Below are positions 46,076-54,952 of a stretch of 56,182 bases of DNA, one piece after another. Location: NCBI GenBank assembly GCA_902774925.1, contig CACYKE010000007.1, forward strand, positions 1 to 56,182, written 5' to 3'. Below the pieces are notes generated by a model. That model ran no database searches. It was not told the DNA's origin and saw nothing but the letters and a program-made list of their open reading frames with translations. Made by a program: the position numbers and the translations under genes. Every line of letters starts with the position of its first letter. Position 1 is the first letter of the stretch. Origin of the DNA: an uncultured Prevotellaceae bacterium (GTDB lineage Bacteria; Bacteroidota; Bacteroidia; Bacteroidales; Bacteroidaceae).

Positions 46076-46909
46076 ATGAACGTAAAAGAATTGGAATTGC
46101 TTGCGGAGAAGAACCGTAAGCGTCTTGTTGAGGTGGTATATGCCGCCAAGGCTGGTCACATTGGTGGCGACCTTTCGTGTCTGAACATGATGACGGCATT
46201 GTATTTTCATGTGATGAAAGGACTGAATCCTCAGGAGCCGAAAGCTGCGGACAGAGACCGCTTTGTGTTGTCAAAAGGTCATTGCGTTGAGGCTTTGTAC
46301 GTGACGTTGGAGGCAAAAGGATTTCTCGCACCCGAGGTGCTCGACACGCTGGGCAAGTTTGGAAGCATTCTGAGTGGTCATCCCACGATTGAGGTGCCTG
46401 GCATTGAGGTGAACAGCGGTGCACTGGGGCACGGACTGGGCATTGGCGTTGGTATGGCCATTGCTGCCAAAATGGATAAGAAAAGTTGGAAGACTTACGT
46501 GCTGATGGGCGATGGTGAACAAGGTGAGGGCTCTATCTATGAAGCAGCAATGGCTGGTCATAAGTATGAGCTCGACAATCTGGTAGCTATCATCGACCGC
46601 AACCACCTGCAAATCAGTGGTAATACAGAGGACGTAATGCCTATCGACTCTGTGAAGGAACGCTGGAGCGCCTTTGGTTGGGACGTTATTGAGATGAATG
46701 GCGATTCCATGGAGGATATCGTGAAAACTTTCGACGCTATCGATTATACGAACAAGAAGCCCCACCTGCTGGTGTCGAACACCACGAAAGGCAAGGGCGT
46801 TTCGTTCATGGAAGGCATTGCCAAGTGGCATCATGGTGTACTGAACGAAGAGCAGTGCAAAGAGGCTGTAAAAGAAATAGAAGAAAGAATTAAAGGATTG
46901 GAGGGATAA
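46076..46909 (+). CDS. transketolase, N-terminal (thiamine-diphosphate-binding) subunit
   Basis: This 277-residue protein is the PP half of a split transketolase: GHIGGDLSCLNMMTALYF, SKGHCVEALYVTLEAKGF, SGALGHGLGIGVGMA, the thiamine-diphosphate motif GDGEQGEGSIYEAAM with NLVAIIDRNHLQ, and a C-terminal helix. With the next gene it forms an enzyme that moves two-carbon ketol units between sugar phosphates. The gap to the partner gene is 4 bp. Split transketolases often belong to dedicated sugar pathways, and the kinase-like gene downstream fits that idea. Confidence 0.94.
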   Translation: MNVKELELLAEKNRKRLVEVVYAAKAGHIGGDLSCLNMMTALYFHVMKGLNPQEPKAADRDRFVLSKGHCVEALYVTLEAKGFLAPEVLDTLGKFGSILSGHPTIEVPGIEVNSGALGHGLGIGVGMAIAAKMDKKSWKTYVLMGDGEQGEGSIYEAAMAGHKYELDNLVAIIDRNHLQISGNTEDVMPIDSVKERWSAFGWDVIEMNGDSMEDIVKTFDAIDYTNKKPHLLVSNTTKGKGVSFMEGIAKWHHGVLNEEQCKEAVKEIEERIKGLEG

Positions 46910-46913
46910 GAAG

Positions 46914-47837
46914 ATGATTGCATGTAGAAAACAGTTTACTGACACGTTGCTGGAACTGGCACGTGAAGATAAAGATATTATTGCTGTTACCACTGACGCT
47001 CGTGGTTCTGTCACTTTGGGTGACTATGCCAACGCACTGCCTGAACAGTTTGTGGAGTGTGGCATTGCCGAACAGGATGCGGTGGGTATTTCTGCTGGTT
47101 TGGCACATAGTGGCAAAAAAGTCTTCTGTTGTGGTCCTGCCTGCTTCTATGTAGCGCGTTCACTGGAACAAGTCAAAGTTGATTTGGCGTATAGTGAGAA
47201 TCCTGTTACCATCTTAGGTGTATCGGGCGGTGTGGCCTATGGCGCTTTGGGTGCCACCCACCATTCGCTGCACGACATTGCAGCCCTGCGTACCTTCCCA
47301 GGTATGACCGTTTGTCTTCCTTCCGACTGGCGCGTCACTAAGAAACTTGTGAAGTTCTTGGTTGATTTCAATAAGCCGTGCTACGTTCGTGTGGGTCGTG
47401 CTGCTGTGCCTGATGTCTATGCTGACGACAACTTCCACTTCGAGGTGGGCAAGGCCATTCGAGTTCTGGACGGTACAGACGTCACTATCGTAGCTACTGG
47501 CGAAACCGTTTACCACGCTTGGCAGGCTGGTTTGCAGTTGAAGGAGAAGGGTATCTCCGCTCGTGTGCTCGACTGTTCATGGCTCAAGCCTTTCGACGAG
47601 GAGGCTATCAAGAAGGCTGCAAAGGAAACAGGACGTATCGTTACTGTCGAGGAACACTCGCAGTATGGAGGTTTGGGCGCTATGGTTTGTGAGACTATCA
47701 GCGAAAGTCCTGTCCCTGTTCGTATCATTGGTATTCCTGATGAGAACGTCATTCATGGCACCAATGCAGAAATTTTCCACCACTATGGTATGGATGCAGA
47801 AGGTATCGTAAAGAGTACGCTTGATTTCATCAAATAA
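46914..47837 (+). CDS. transketolase, C-terminal (pyrimidine-binding) subunit
   Basis: This 307-residue protein has the transketolase Pyr domain (VTTDARGSVTLGDYANALPEQF, the conserved Glu in ECGIAEQDAVGISAGLA, ATHHSLHDIAALRTFPG) followed by the C-terminal regulatory-type domain (about 185-300, VTIVATGETVYHAW, TVEEHSQYGGLGAMV). It pairs with the upstream PP subunit. The stop lies 4 bp before the kinase start, so the three genes are probably translated together. Confidence 0.94.
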   Translation: MIACRKQFTDTLLELAREDKDIIAVTTDARGSVTLGDYANALPEQFVECGIAEQDAVGISAGLAHSGKKVFCCGPACFYVARSLEQVKVDLAYSENPVTILGVSGGVAYGALGATHHSLHDIAALRTFPGMTVCLPSDWRVTKKLVKFLVDFNKPCYVRVGRAAVPDVYADDNFHFEVGKAIRVLDGTDVTIVATGETVYHAWQAGLQLKEKGISARVLDCSWLKPFDEEAIKKAAKETGRIVTVEEHSQYGGLGAMVCETISESPVPVRIIGIPDENVIHGTNAEIFHHYGMDAEGIVKSTLDFIK

Positions 47838-47841
47838 GTCT

Positions 47842-49332
47842 ATGGCACAACGCATTATCGCTATCGACCAGAGCACATCCTCGACGAAAGCCTTGCTGTT
47901 CGACGAGGAATGCCGTTTGCTGGCTCGTACCAACGTAGATCACAAGCAATACTACCCCCAAACTGGTTGGGTCGAACACGACGCAGAGGAAATCTATCAG
48001 AACATGATAGAGGCCATCCGCAAACTAATGGCTGAGGTGGATCTGCACTATTCGCTGGTTCCCCACACCTTCTCGTTGGCCATTACCAACCAGCGCGAGA
48101 CCGCTGTCATCTGGAACAAAACCACTGGCAAACCCATTGCGAATGCGGTTGTTTGGCAAGATACTCGTGGGGCAGAACTGTGTCGTCAACTACGGGCTGA
48201 CGGAAAAGCAGAAATGGTCATGCAGAAGAGCGGTCTGCTCATCGACCCAAACTTCTCAGCTACAGGCATCAAATGGCTGCTCGACAACGTGGAGGGTGCT
48301 CGCGAATTATGTTCGCAGGGCGAACTGCTCATGGGCACTATTGAAACCTGGCTTATCTGGAAACTCACTGGTGGGAAGGTTCATGCGACAGACTATACTA
48401 ACGCCTCGCGCACCATGCTGTTTAACATCCATACGATGCAGTGGGACGACGAACTGCTTCAACTCTTCGACATTCCTCGTTCGATGATGCCTGAACTAAA
48501 GCCTTGTGATGCCATTTATGGAGAGACCACCTGCGAGGGCGTGTTCTCCAAGCCTATTCAGATTGCTGGTGTGTTAGGTGACTCACATGGTGCACTGGTG
48601 GGTCAGATGTGCTTTGAGAAGGGTTCTGGTAAGGTAACTTACGGCACTGGTTCCAGCGTGATGGTAAACATTGGCGAAGAGCCCCAGCAAGCCCCTGAAG
48701 GTTTGGTGACCAGCGTAGGATTCTCAGCCTTTGGCAAGACCTACTATGGTTTCGAGGGCAACATCTATAGCACAGGCGCCACGTTGAAGTGGATTGCCGA
48801 CCAGTTGCAGCTGGTGGGACATCCTGCTGAAATGGAAGCATTGGCAACGAGTGTCGAGGATAATGGAGGTGTGTATATCGTTCCTGCCTTTTCTGGGCTG
48901 GGTGCTCCTTGGTGGCAGAGTGATGTCAAGGGAGCGGTTTTCGGACTGACCTTCGCCACCACAAAGGCTCATTTTCTGCGTGCTGCTTTGGAGTCTATTG
49001 CCTATCAAATAAAAGACTTAGTCGACGTGATGGCTCGCGCCACAGGTGGCAGCCTAAAGGAGATTGCCGCTGATGGCGGACCCACGAAAAACCAGTTTCT
49101 TATGCAGTTCCAAGCTGATATGCTCGACACACCTGTCGTCTGCACAGAAGTTGACGACGCCTCAGCCCTTGGAGCTGTCATCATGAACGGCTTTGCCCGT
49201 GGCATCTGGAAGACCTTCGAGGAGGTAAGAGGTTTCCGCAAGGTGACACAAACCTATCACTCCCAGCCAAGACTCCAAAAGGAAGCACTCTATCAAGGCT
49301 GGCGCGATGCAGCGAATCAACTTATTAAATAA
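47842..49332 (+). CDS. FGGY kinase, glycerol-kinase-like with altered sugar site
   Basis: This 496-residue kinase has both FGGY lobes: IAIDQSTSSTKALLFD, TNQRETAVIWN, TYGTGSSVMVN and FSGLGAPWWQ. It is close to glycerol kinase along its length (ETWLIWKLTGGKVHATDYTNASRTMLFNIHT appears only in part as DYTNASRTMLFNIHT). The glycerol contacts Arg and Glu of TNQRET, Trp of WQDTR and Asp of GDSHGA are kept, but the tyrosine that also contacts glycerol (Tyr135 in E. coli, IDPYFS) is Asn here (IDPNFS), and QQ after the Asp is SH. The substrate may therefore be glycerol or another polyol or ketose. Linkage to a split transketolase favours a sugar pathway. The ATG at 47842 is preferred to one 21 bp earlier that overlaps the upstream gene. 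Confidence 0.85.
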   Translation: MAQRIIAIDQSTSSTKALLFDEECRLLARTNVDHKQYYPQTGWVEHDAEEIYQNMIEAIRKLMAEVDLHYSLVPHTFSLAITNQRETAVIWNKTTGKPIANAVVWQDTRGAELCRQLRADGKAEMVMQKSGLLIDPNFSATGIKWLLDNVEGARELCSQGELLMGTIETWLIWKLTGGKVHATDYTNASRTMLFNIHTMQWDDELLQLFDIPRSMMPELKPCDAIYGETTCEGVFSKPIQIAGVLGDSHGALVGQMCFEKGSGKVTYGTGSSVMVNIGEEPQQAPEGLVTSVGFSAFGKTYYGFEGNIYSTGATLKWIADQLQLVGHPAEMEALATSVEDNGGVYIVPAFSGLGAPWWQSDVKGAVFGLTFATTKAHFLRAALESIAYQIKDLVDVMARATGGSLKEIAADGGPTKNQFLMQFQADMLDTPVVCTEVDDASALGAVIMNGFARGIWKTFEEVRGFRKVTQTYHSQPRLQKEALYQGWRDAANQLIK

Positions 49333-49343
49333 CACTATTCATA

Positions 49344-51269
49344 TTGAAAACATTTGAAGAATTAGGTGTATGCGAAGAGATTCGCAAAGCCATTGAAGAG
49401 ATGGGCTTCGTACAGCCCATGCCTGTGCAGGAGGAGGTAATACCCTATCTGTTAGGTAATCGTAATGACGTCATTGCCCTGGCCCAAACGGGAACGGGCA
49501 AAACAGCGGCCTTTGGTATTCCCGTGCTACAAAGAATAGCCGAAATCCCCCACCCTCAGATGGGAGAAATTGGCAGGGGGCTGCCTCATGCCCTCATCCT
49601 AGCACCTACGCGAGAATTGTGCCTACAGATTGCTGACGATATGCGCGACTTTGCCAAATACCTGGACGGCATCCACATCGAGGCTGTATATGGCGGTGCC
49701 AGTATCGAACAGCAGATACGTGCCCTGCGCAAGGGTGTACAGATTATCGTGGCTACCCCAGGACGTCTGATTGACCTGATGAAACGTGGTGTCGCGCAAT
49801 TGGACGACGTACATAATGTCGTGCTCGACGAGGCTGACGAGATGCTGAACATGGGCTTCTCGGAGAGTATTGACGCCATTCTGGAAGGTGTTCCTGAGGA
49901 CAGAAACACACTGCTCTTCTCTGCCACCATGAGTCGCGAGATTGAGCGTATTGCCAAAGGATACCTGCACGACTACAAAGAGATTGTGGTGGGTTCACGC
50001 AACGAAGGTGCCGAACACGTCAACCACATCTATTATATGGTGAATGCAAAGGACAAGTACTTAGCGCTGAAACGTCTGGTAGACTACTACCCGCGCATCT
50101 TCGCCATCATCTTCTGTCGCACGAAGATTGAGACGCAGGAAGTGGCAGACAAACTGATTCGTGACGGTTACAATGCAGAATCGTTGCACGGTGATCTGTC
50201 GCAACAACAACGCGACCTCACTATGCAAAAGTTCCGTCAGCACACTGTACAGTTGCTGGTGGCAACGGACGTTGCTGCTCGCGGACTCGACGTTGACGAC
50301 CTCACACACGTCATCAATTATGGATTGCCTGACGACATAGAGAACTACACCCACCGTTCTGGTCGTACGGGCCGTGCTGGCAAGAAAGGTACGTCGCTCA
50401 GTATTGTCCATTCGCGTGAAAAACATAAGATTCGCAACATCGAGAAAGAGATAGGCAAACAGTTCGAACAAGGCACCATCCCTTCGGCAGAGGAGATTTG
50501 CAAGAAGCAGCTTTACAAGGTGATGGATCAGATTGTAAAGAGCGACGTCGACGAGGAACAGATTGCGCCCTTTATGCAGGATATCAGTCGCTATTTCGAA
50601 TATATTGACAAAGACGACCTCATCAAGAAGATCGTATCACTGGAATTCGGCAAATTCCTGGCTTACTATGCTGACGCCCCAGAGATAGAACCTGTTTCCT
50701 CGAAGAGAGAAGAACGAGGCGAAAAGAAAGAAAGGGGTAAACGTGAAAAGGGGCAATCGTTCACGGCATCCAAAGGCTACCGCAAACTCTTCATCAATCT
50801 GGGCAAGAAGGACGGTTTCTATCCTGGTGAACTGATGCAGTTCCTCAACAAGAATGTTCGTGGTCACGTAGAAGTAGGACATATCGACCTGCTGACCACC
50901 ATCGCCTATTTCGAGGTTCCTGAAGAGGACGCCCAGCGAGTCATCAAATACGTCAATGGCCAGCAATATAAAGGCCGTGAGGTGCGCTGTAACGACGCAG
51001 AAGAAACCGCTGGCAGGCCTGCGCCAAAAGGCAAGTCGTCAAGGGTTTCTAGAGAATCTAGACCTTCTAGAGACTCTAGAGCATCTAGAGATTCTAGAGT
51101 GCCTAGAAAGGAAGCCAAGCCCTACCAAAAGGACGAATGGATGCAATTCCTGAATCCCAACAGTATGAAGACCAAGGGTGAAAAGAAAAAGGCGAAAGAG
51201 CTGAAAGGCGAAATACCTGATTTCAGCGAAGAGGGCTGGGCCATCCGCAAACCCCGTAAGAAGAAATAA
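49344..51269 (+). CDS. deaD: DEAD-box RNA helicase (DeaD/CsdA type), TTG start
   Basis: This 641-residue helicase has Q motif FVQPMPVQ, motif I AQTGTGKTA, Ia PTRELCLQ, II DEAD, III SAT, V TDVAARGLDVDD and VI HRSGRTGRAGKKG, then a DbpA-type RNA-binding domain (about 460-560, RKLFINLGKKDGFYPGEL). It probably remodels rRNA or mRNA structure. The conserved N-terminus MKTFEELG begins at TTG; the first in-frame ATG is 19 codons later and would remove part of the Q-motif region, so TTG is taken as the start. It lies 11 bp after the kinase gene. The Ser-Arg tail (about 569-589) is encoded by a seven-unit TCTAGANNN array. Confidence 0.93.
   Translation: MKTFEELGVCEEIRKAIEEMGFVQPMPVQEEVIPYLLGNRNDVIALAQTGTGKTAAFGIPVLQRIAEIPHPQMGEIGRGLPHALILAPTRELCLQIADDMRDFAKYLDGIHIEAVYGGASIEQQIRALRKGVQIIVATPGRLIDLMKRGVAQLDDVHNVVLDEADEMLNMGFSESIDAILEGVPEDRNTLLFSATMSREIERIAKGYLHDYKEIVVGSRNEGAEHVNHIYYMVNAKDKYLALKRLVDYYPRIFAIIFCRTKIETQEVADKLIRDGYNAESLHGDLSQQQRDLTMQKFRQHTVQLLVATDVAARGLDVDDLTHVINYGLPDDIENYTHRSGRTGRAGKKGTSLSIVHSREKHKIRNIEKEIGKQFEQGTIPSAEEICKKQLYKVMDQIVKSDVDEEQIAPFMQDISRYFEYIDKDDLIKKIVSLEFGKFLAYYADAPEIEPVSSKREERGEKKERGKREKGQSFTASKGYRKLFINLGKKDGFYPGELMQFLNKNVRGHVEVGHIDLLTTIAYFEVPEEDAQRVIKYVNGQQYKGREVRCNDAEETAGRPAPKGKSSRVSRESRPSRDSRASRDSRVPRKEAKPYQKDEWMQFLNPNSMKTKGEKKKAKELKGEIPDFSEEGWAIRKPRKKK
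51048..51110. repeat. 9-bp TCTAGANNN array, seven units, inside deaD
   Basis: CTAG occurs at 51049, 51058, 51067, 51076, 51085, 51094 and 51103, exactly 9 bp apart. The first six units carry TCTAGA and the last CCTAGA. They encode seven Ser/Pro-Arg-x triplets in the low-complexity tail. Confidence 0.9.
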
Positions 51270-51277
51270 AAAGTAAA

Positions 51278-51300
51278 CCCTAGGGTTCGAAGCCCTAGGG
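51278..51300. terminator. bidirectional intrinsic terminator between deaD and the S46 peptidase gene
   Basis: A CCCTAGGG stem of 8 bp with a 7-base loop is followed by ATATTTT on the plus strand and by T-rich sequence on the minus strand, in a 59-bp convergent spacer. Confidence 0.8.
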
Positions 51301-51328
51301 ATATTTTATGCATTGTTTCGCGAGGTTG

Positions 51329-53440
51329 TTATTTCGCGTTGATTTCCTTTAGGAGTCTGTCTGCGTGGCCCCATTGATCCATCATAAAGAGCATATAGCG
51401 CACGTCGACATTGATGGTGCGCGCCAGTTGACGGTCGAAGAAAATGTCCGACGACAGGCTGTCCCAGTTTCCGTCGAAGGCCAATCCAAGCAGTTCGCCC
51501 TTGCCATTGAAGATGGGTGAACCGGAGTTACCACCAGTGATATCATTGTTCGAGAGGAAACAGAGCTGCATGGTTCCCGTCAGCGAGTCAGCATACTTGC
51601 CAAAGTCCTTCTGGGACATCAGTTCGTGCATCACCGGCTCTGCAAAGTATTCGAAGTTCTCGTCAGCCTTCTGCATCTTCTCCCAAAGCGAACGGGCAGT
51701 GGTGTAATAGCCTGAGGGACGTCCGCCCAGCGTATATTCACCAATCTGACCGTAGGTCATTCGCATAGTGAAGTTAGCGTCCGAATAGTTAGGCAGGTCC
51801 TGTTCCATACGCAGAACGGCTGCACACAACAGGCGCTCCTGCTCGGCAATATCGTCTTTGAACTCGCTGAGGTCGTCATTGATCTTAGCCATAATCTCGC
51901 TGATGGAGATGCCGTACTTCACACCCAGGTCCTTGTCGTAGCTCTTCTTATTGAAATAGATGGGCTTGCCGCTCTTCATCAGAATCGACTTCTGATACAG
52001 GGCTTTGACGTAGGCGGCATAGTCGCCACCAAACTTCTCATCAATGGTCTCATAGAAATCAGGCAAATACTCCTTGTCGACCTGTTGACGATAGTTGCGA
52101 ATCAGCGTAGCAAGCAGCTCGCAGTCAGTAGCCTCGTCCCACTCCTTACTGTTGTCGTCGAACATATAGTACTGCTTCTTGGGCTTGTCTTTCGGACCTT
52201 GTACATGAATGCCCCAGTTGCATTTCCAAGCACGCGTTGTCAACTCGTCGTCGAAGGTGTAGAAGGTCTCTCTGAAGATTGTGCGCAGACGGGTCAAGTT
52301 CATACGCTTCTGATAGAGTTGGGCCAACTTGTCGAAGTCGAGCTCACCCTTCAGATAGCCCGTAGAATCCTGCCATTGGCGAATCCTGGTCTCGAACTGC
52401 TGCTTCTGTCCGATAAGTCCTATCGAGTCGATACACTTGTTCATGCCTATGGAGTTCTTCCAGTAGTTGCTGCTATGCGCATATTTCGACTCATACATGA
52501 TACGCACGGCCTCCGAAGCACGCATGTGGCGCAGCATCACCTCCTGTTTCACCTCACGAACCTGCACACGGGGTGCATTCAGCGCATCGCGACGCTCCTG
52601 AATGCCATACGACGACAGATAGCGACTAGTGGAACCAGGATAACCCATAATCATACAGAAATCGCCAGGCTTGTAGCCGTTCATAGCAACAGGAGCCCAC
52701 GACTTGGGGTGATAGGGCATATTATCCTTCGAATACTTGGCAGGACCGTTGGTTTTGGGGTCGGCATAGATACGGAACACACTGTAGTCACACGTCTGAC
52801 GGGGCCACATCCAGTTGTCCGTCTCGCCACCAAACTTACCCATCGACTTGGGCACTGCAAACACCAAACGGACATCCTCAAAGTCGCGATAGGTGGTCAT
52901 ATAGTATTTGTTGCCCTCGTAGAAAGGTTTCACTTCGACGCGCAGGGTAGAGTCCTGCTGGCGGATTTCCTTCTGCCAGGCATTCTCCACGCTGTCCACA
53001 AACTCAGCTTGCTTATTGAGTGATAGACCCTTCAGATGGGGGAAAATCTGGTCAGTCACGTCCTTCTGGTCAACCATGAAACTAACGAAAAGGTCTTCGT
53101 TGGGCAACTCCTCTTCGTAGGATTTTGAAATGAAACCATTCAGCATGTAGTCGTGCTCTATGGTAGAATGCTGACGAATGGCATCAAAACCACAATGGTG
53201 ATTGGTAAACACCAGTCCGTCAGGCGACACAACGACACCCGTGCAAAAACCACCGAAGTTGACGACAGCGTTCTTCACGGCATTGTCGCTCGCGTAGAGC
53301 TGTTCCATCGGCAGTTGGAAACCATACGCCTTCATCTGCTCATAGACGGCATTGGGCAGATTGTAGAGCGTCCACATGCCCTCATCAGCGTGTGCGCCAA
53401 GAGCACACAGACTGAATAGTGATAAAAGAATTTTCTTCAT
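51329..53440 (-). CDS. S46 dipeptidyl-peptidase, DPP7-like
   Basis: This 703-residue secreted serine peptidase (signal MKKILLSLFSLCALGAHA, mature DEGMW) is of family S46: catalytic His in FTNHHCGFDAIR, Asp in the middle region (ETDNWMWPRQTCDYSVFR), Ser639 in GGNSGSPIF. The residue that sets P1 preference follows LAFD: Gly657 here (DGNW), as in DPP7, which cuts dipeptides after hydrophobic residues, whereas DPP11 has Arg and prefers acidic residues. It acts in the periplasm on oligopeptides and typifies asaccharolytic or mixed-diet Bacteroidales. It is 6 bp after the flippase gene, so probably cotranscribed, although the functional link is unclear. Confidence 0.93.
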   Translation of the reverse strand: MKKILLSLFSLCALGAHADEGMWTLYNLPNAVYEQMKAYGFQLPMEQLYASDNAVKNAVVNFGGFCTGVVVSPDGLVFTNHHCGFDAIRQHSTIEHDYMLNGFISKSYEEELPNEDLFVSFMVDQKDVTDQIFPHLKGLSLNKQAEFVDSVENAWQKEIRQQDSTLRVEVKPFYEGNKYYMTTYRDFEDVRLVFAVPKSMGKFGGETDNWMWPRQTCDYSVFRIYADPKTNGPAKYSKDNMPYHPKSWAPVAMNGYKPGDFCMIMGYPGSTSRYLSSYGIQERRDALNAPRVQVREVKQEVMLRHMRASEAVRIMYESKYAHSSNYWKNSIGMNKCIDSIGLIGQKQQFETRIRQWQDSTGYLKGELDFDKLAQLYQKRMNLTRLRTIFRETFYTFDDELTTRAWKCNWGIHVQGPKDKPKKQYYMFDDNSKEWDEATDCELLATLIRNYRQQVDKEYLPDFYETIDEKFGGDYAAYVKALYQKSILMKSGKPIYFNKKSYDKDLGVKYGISISEIMAKINDDLSEFKDDIAEQERLLCAAVLRMEQDLPNYSDANFTMRMTYGQIGEYTLGGRPSGYYTTARSLWEKMQKADENFEYFAEPVMHELMSQKDFGKYADSLTGTMQLCFLSNNDITGGNSGSPIFNGKGELLGLAFDGNWDSLSSDIFFDRQLARTINVDVRYMLFMMDQWGHADRLLKEINAK

Positions 53441-53446
53441 ATTGTA

Positions 53447-54916
53447 TTATTGCTTGATTTTGTAATTCGGTTTTCTAAAGTATCTGCCCACGACGGGGAG
53501 ACTCGCAAGGGGCAGGTCGCGCCAGATGATAACGGCCATAAAGGCCACAACGAGCAGAGTGTTGAAAGCTAACGAAGCTATCATCGGCCAGTCGTTGGTG
53601 AAACGCATCAGGCCAAAAAGTACGAAAGCTAATACCACATAAAGGGCTATTTCCTTCAGCGGATAGTTGAGGGGATAGTATTTCTGCCCCACGAAATAGC
53701 TGACGAGCATAGCGACTCCATATCCGGCAAATCCGCCCCACGCACAAGCCATATAGCCGTACTTGGGCACGAAGATGATGTTGACAGCCAGCAACACAGC
53801 ACAGCCGATACCAGAGAAGATGGCGCCCCAGATGGTCTTATCGATAATCTTATACCAGAACGACAGATTGAAGTAGATGCCCATCATAATCTCTGCAGCC
53901 ATCACGATGGGAACAACCTCCAAGCCCACCCAGTAGTCGGCACCGATAATGAACTTCAGTACTTCCAAATAAGCTACCACAACGAGGAAGGCTAGCAGGG
54001 TGAAGATAATAAAAAACTTCATGGCCTTCTCGTACATTTCGTGCTGGTCTTTGTCCTTGACGCCCGCAAAGACAATAGGTTCGTAGGCAAAGCGGAAGGC
54101 CTGCGTAATCATCGCCATAATCATTGCTATCTTCGAGCAGGCACCATAGATACCCAACTGTTCGCGCATATCGCTAGCCTCGTAAATGTAAGGAAACAGC
54201 ATTTTATCGGCCGTCTGGTTCAGAATGCCAGCAATGCCCAGCACCAGAATAGGCCACGAATAACTGAGCATTGTGCGCAGCAATTGTGTGTCGAGTTTCC
54301 AACGGAAACCCGTATATTCCGTAATCAGACATATGGCCAGCATCACCGTGCAGACGAGATTGATATAGAACGCATAGCCCACATCTTTGCCGTCCATGAA
54401 ATAGAAATAGATGAGGTTCAGCAGGATGCTCACCGCAATGTTCAGCAACTTCAAGGCCGCAAACTTCAGGGCCTTCTTCTGTTGGCGCAGATGGGCAAAG
54501 GGAATGCATAGGAAGGCGTCAATGGCTACCGTAACGGCCATCACTCCTACGTACTCAGGATGGTCGCCATAGCCCATCAACTGACTGACGGGCGACAAGA
54601 GCAACAACACCAGCACCGCAAACACCAACGACACGGAACCCACCGTGATGAGTGTGGTGCCATAAACCGTCTGCGAGTCGGTATGGGTCTTGTTGGTGAA
54701 TCGGAAATAGGTGGTCTCCATACCAAACGTCAGCAACACCATTGCCAGTGCCACATAGGCATAGATGTTGGTGATGATGCCGTATCCGCCACTGGCCGCC
54801 GAGAGCTGAGCCGTATATAACGGCACGAGCAGATAGTTCAGAAAACGGCCAATGATGCTCGACAGACCGTAAATAGCGGTATCCTTGAAGATTGTTGTTA
54901 ATTTTCCCATAATCAT
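53447..54916 (-). CDS. polysaccharide/lipid-linked sugar flippase (MOP superfamily)
   Basis: This 489-residue protein has about fourteen hydrophobic helices, starting with KDTAIYGLSSIIGRFLNYLLVPLYT, the typical N-terminal signature of Wzx-like exporters, then FGMETTYFRF and ILNQTADKMLFPYIY. Members flip lipid-linked oligosaccharides or lipid II-like substrates to the periplasm. Starts at 54916 and 54910 (MIMGK) are both possible; the former directly adjoins the last unit of the 9-bp array. No glycosyltransferase is nearby, so it is an orphan flippase in a peptidase operon. Confidence 0.9.
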   Translation of the reverse strand: MIMGKLTTIFKDTAIYGLSSIIGRFLNYLLVPLYTAQLSAASGGYGIITNIYAYVALAMVLLTFGMETTYFRFTNKTHTDSQTVYGTTLITVGSVSLVFAVLVLLLLSPVSQLMGYGDHPEYVGVMAVTVAIDAFLCIPFAHLRQQKKALKFAALKLLNIAVSILLNLIYFYFMDGKDVGYAFYINLVCTVMLAICLITEYTGFRWKLDTQLLRTMLSYSWPILVLGIAGILNQTADKMLFPYIYEASDMREQLGIYGACSKIAMIMAMITQAFRFAYEPIVFAGVKDKDQHEMYEKAMKFFIIFTLLAFLVVVAYLEVLKFIIGADYWVGLEVVPIVMAAEIMMGIYFNLSFWYKIIDKTIWGAIFSGIGCAVLLAVNIIFVPKYGYMACAWGGFAGYGVAMLVSYFVGQKYYPLNYPLKEIALYVVLAFVLFGLMRFTNDWPMIASLAFNTLLVVAFMAVIIWRDLPLASLPVVGRYFRKPNYKIKQ

Positions 54917-54952
54917 TCTAGATTTTCTAGATGGTCTAGTTCTTCTAGACTA
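54917..54952. repeat. 9-bp TCTAGANNN array, four units, between two genes
   Basis: CTAG occurs at 54918, 54927, 54936 and 54945, 9 bp apart. The array fills the whole 33-bp spacer, touching the flippase start codon (54914-54916) and including the TAG stop codon of the upstream gene (54950-54952). Confidence 0.88.

Noticed and set aside
51048-51110. TCTAGANNN array as a CRISPR-like or integron-type repeat
   Set aside because: Units are 9 bp with 3 variable bases, far too short for CRISPR repeats and spacers; no cas or integrase gene is present.
51329-53440. S46 peptidase as DPP11 (acidic specificity)
   Set aside because: The position that carries Arg in DPP11 is Gly here (FDGNW), as in DPP7.
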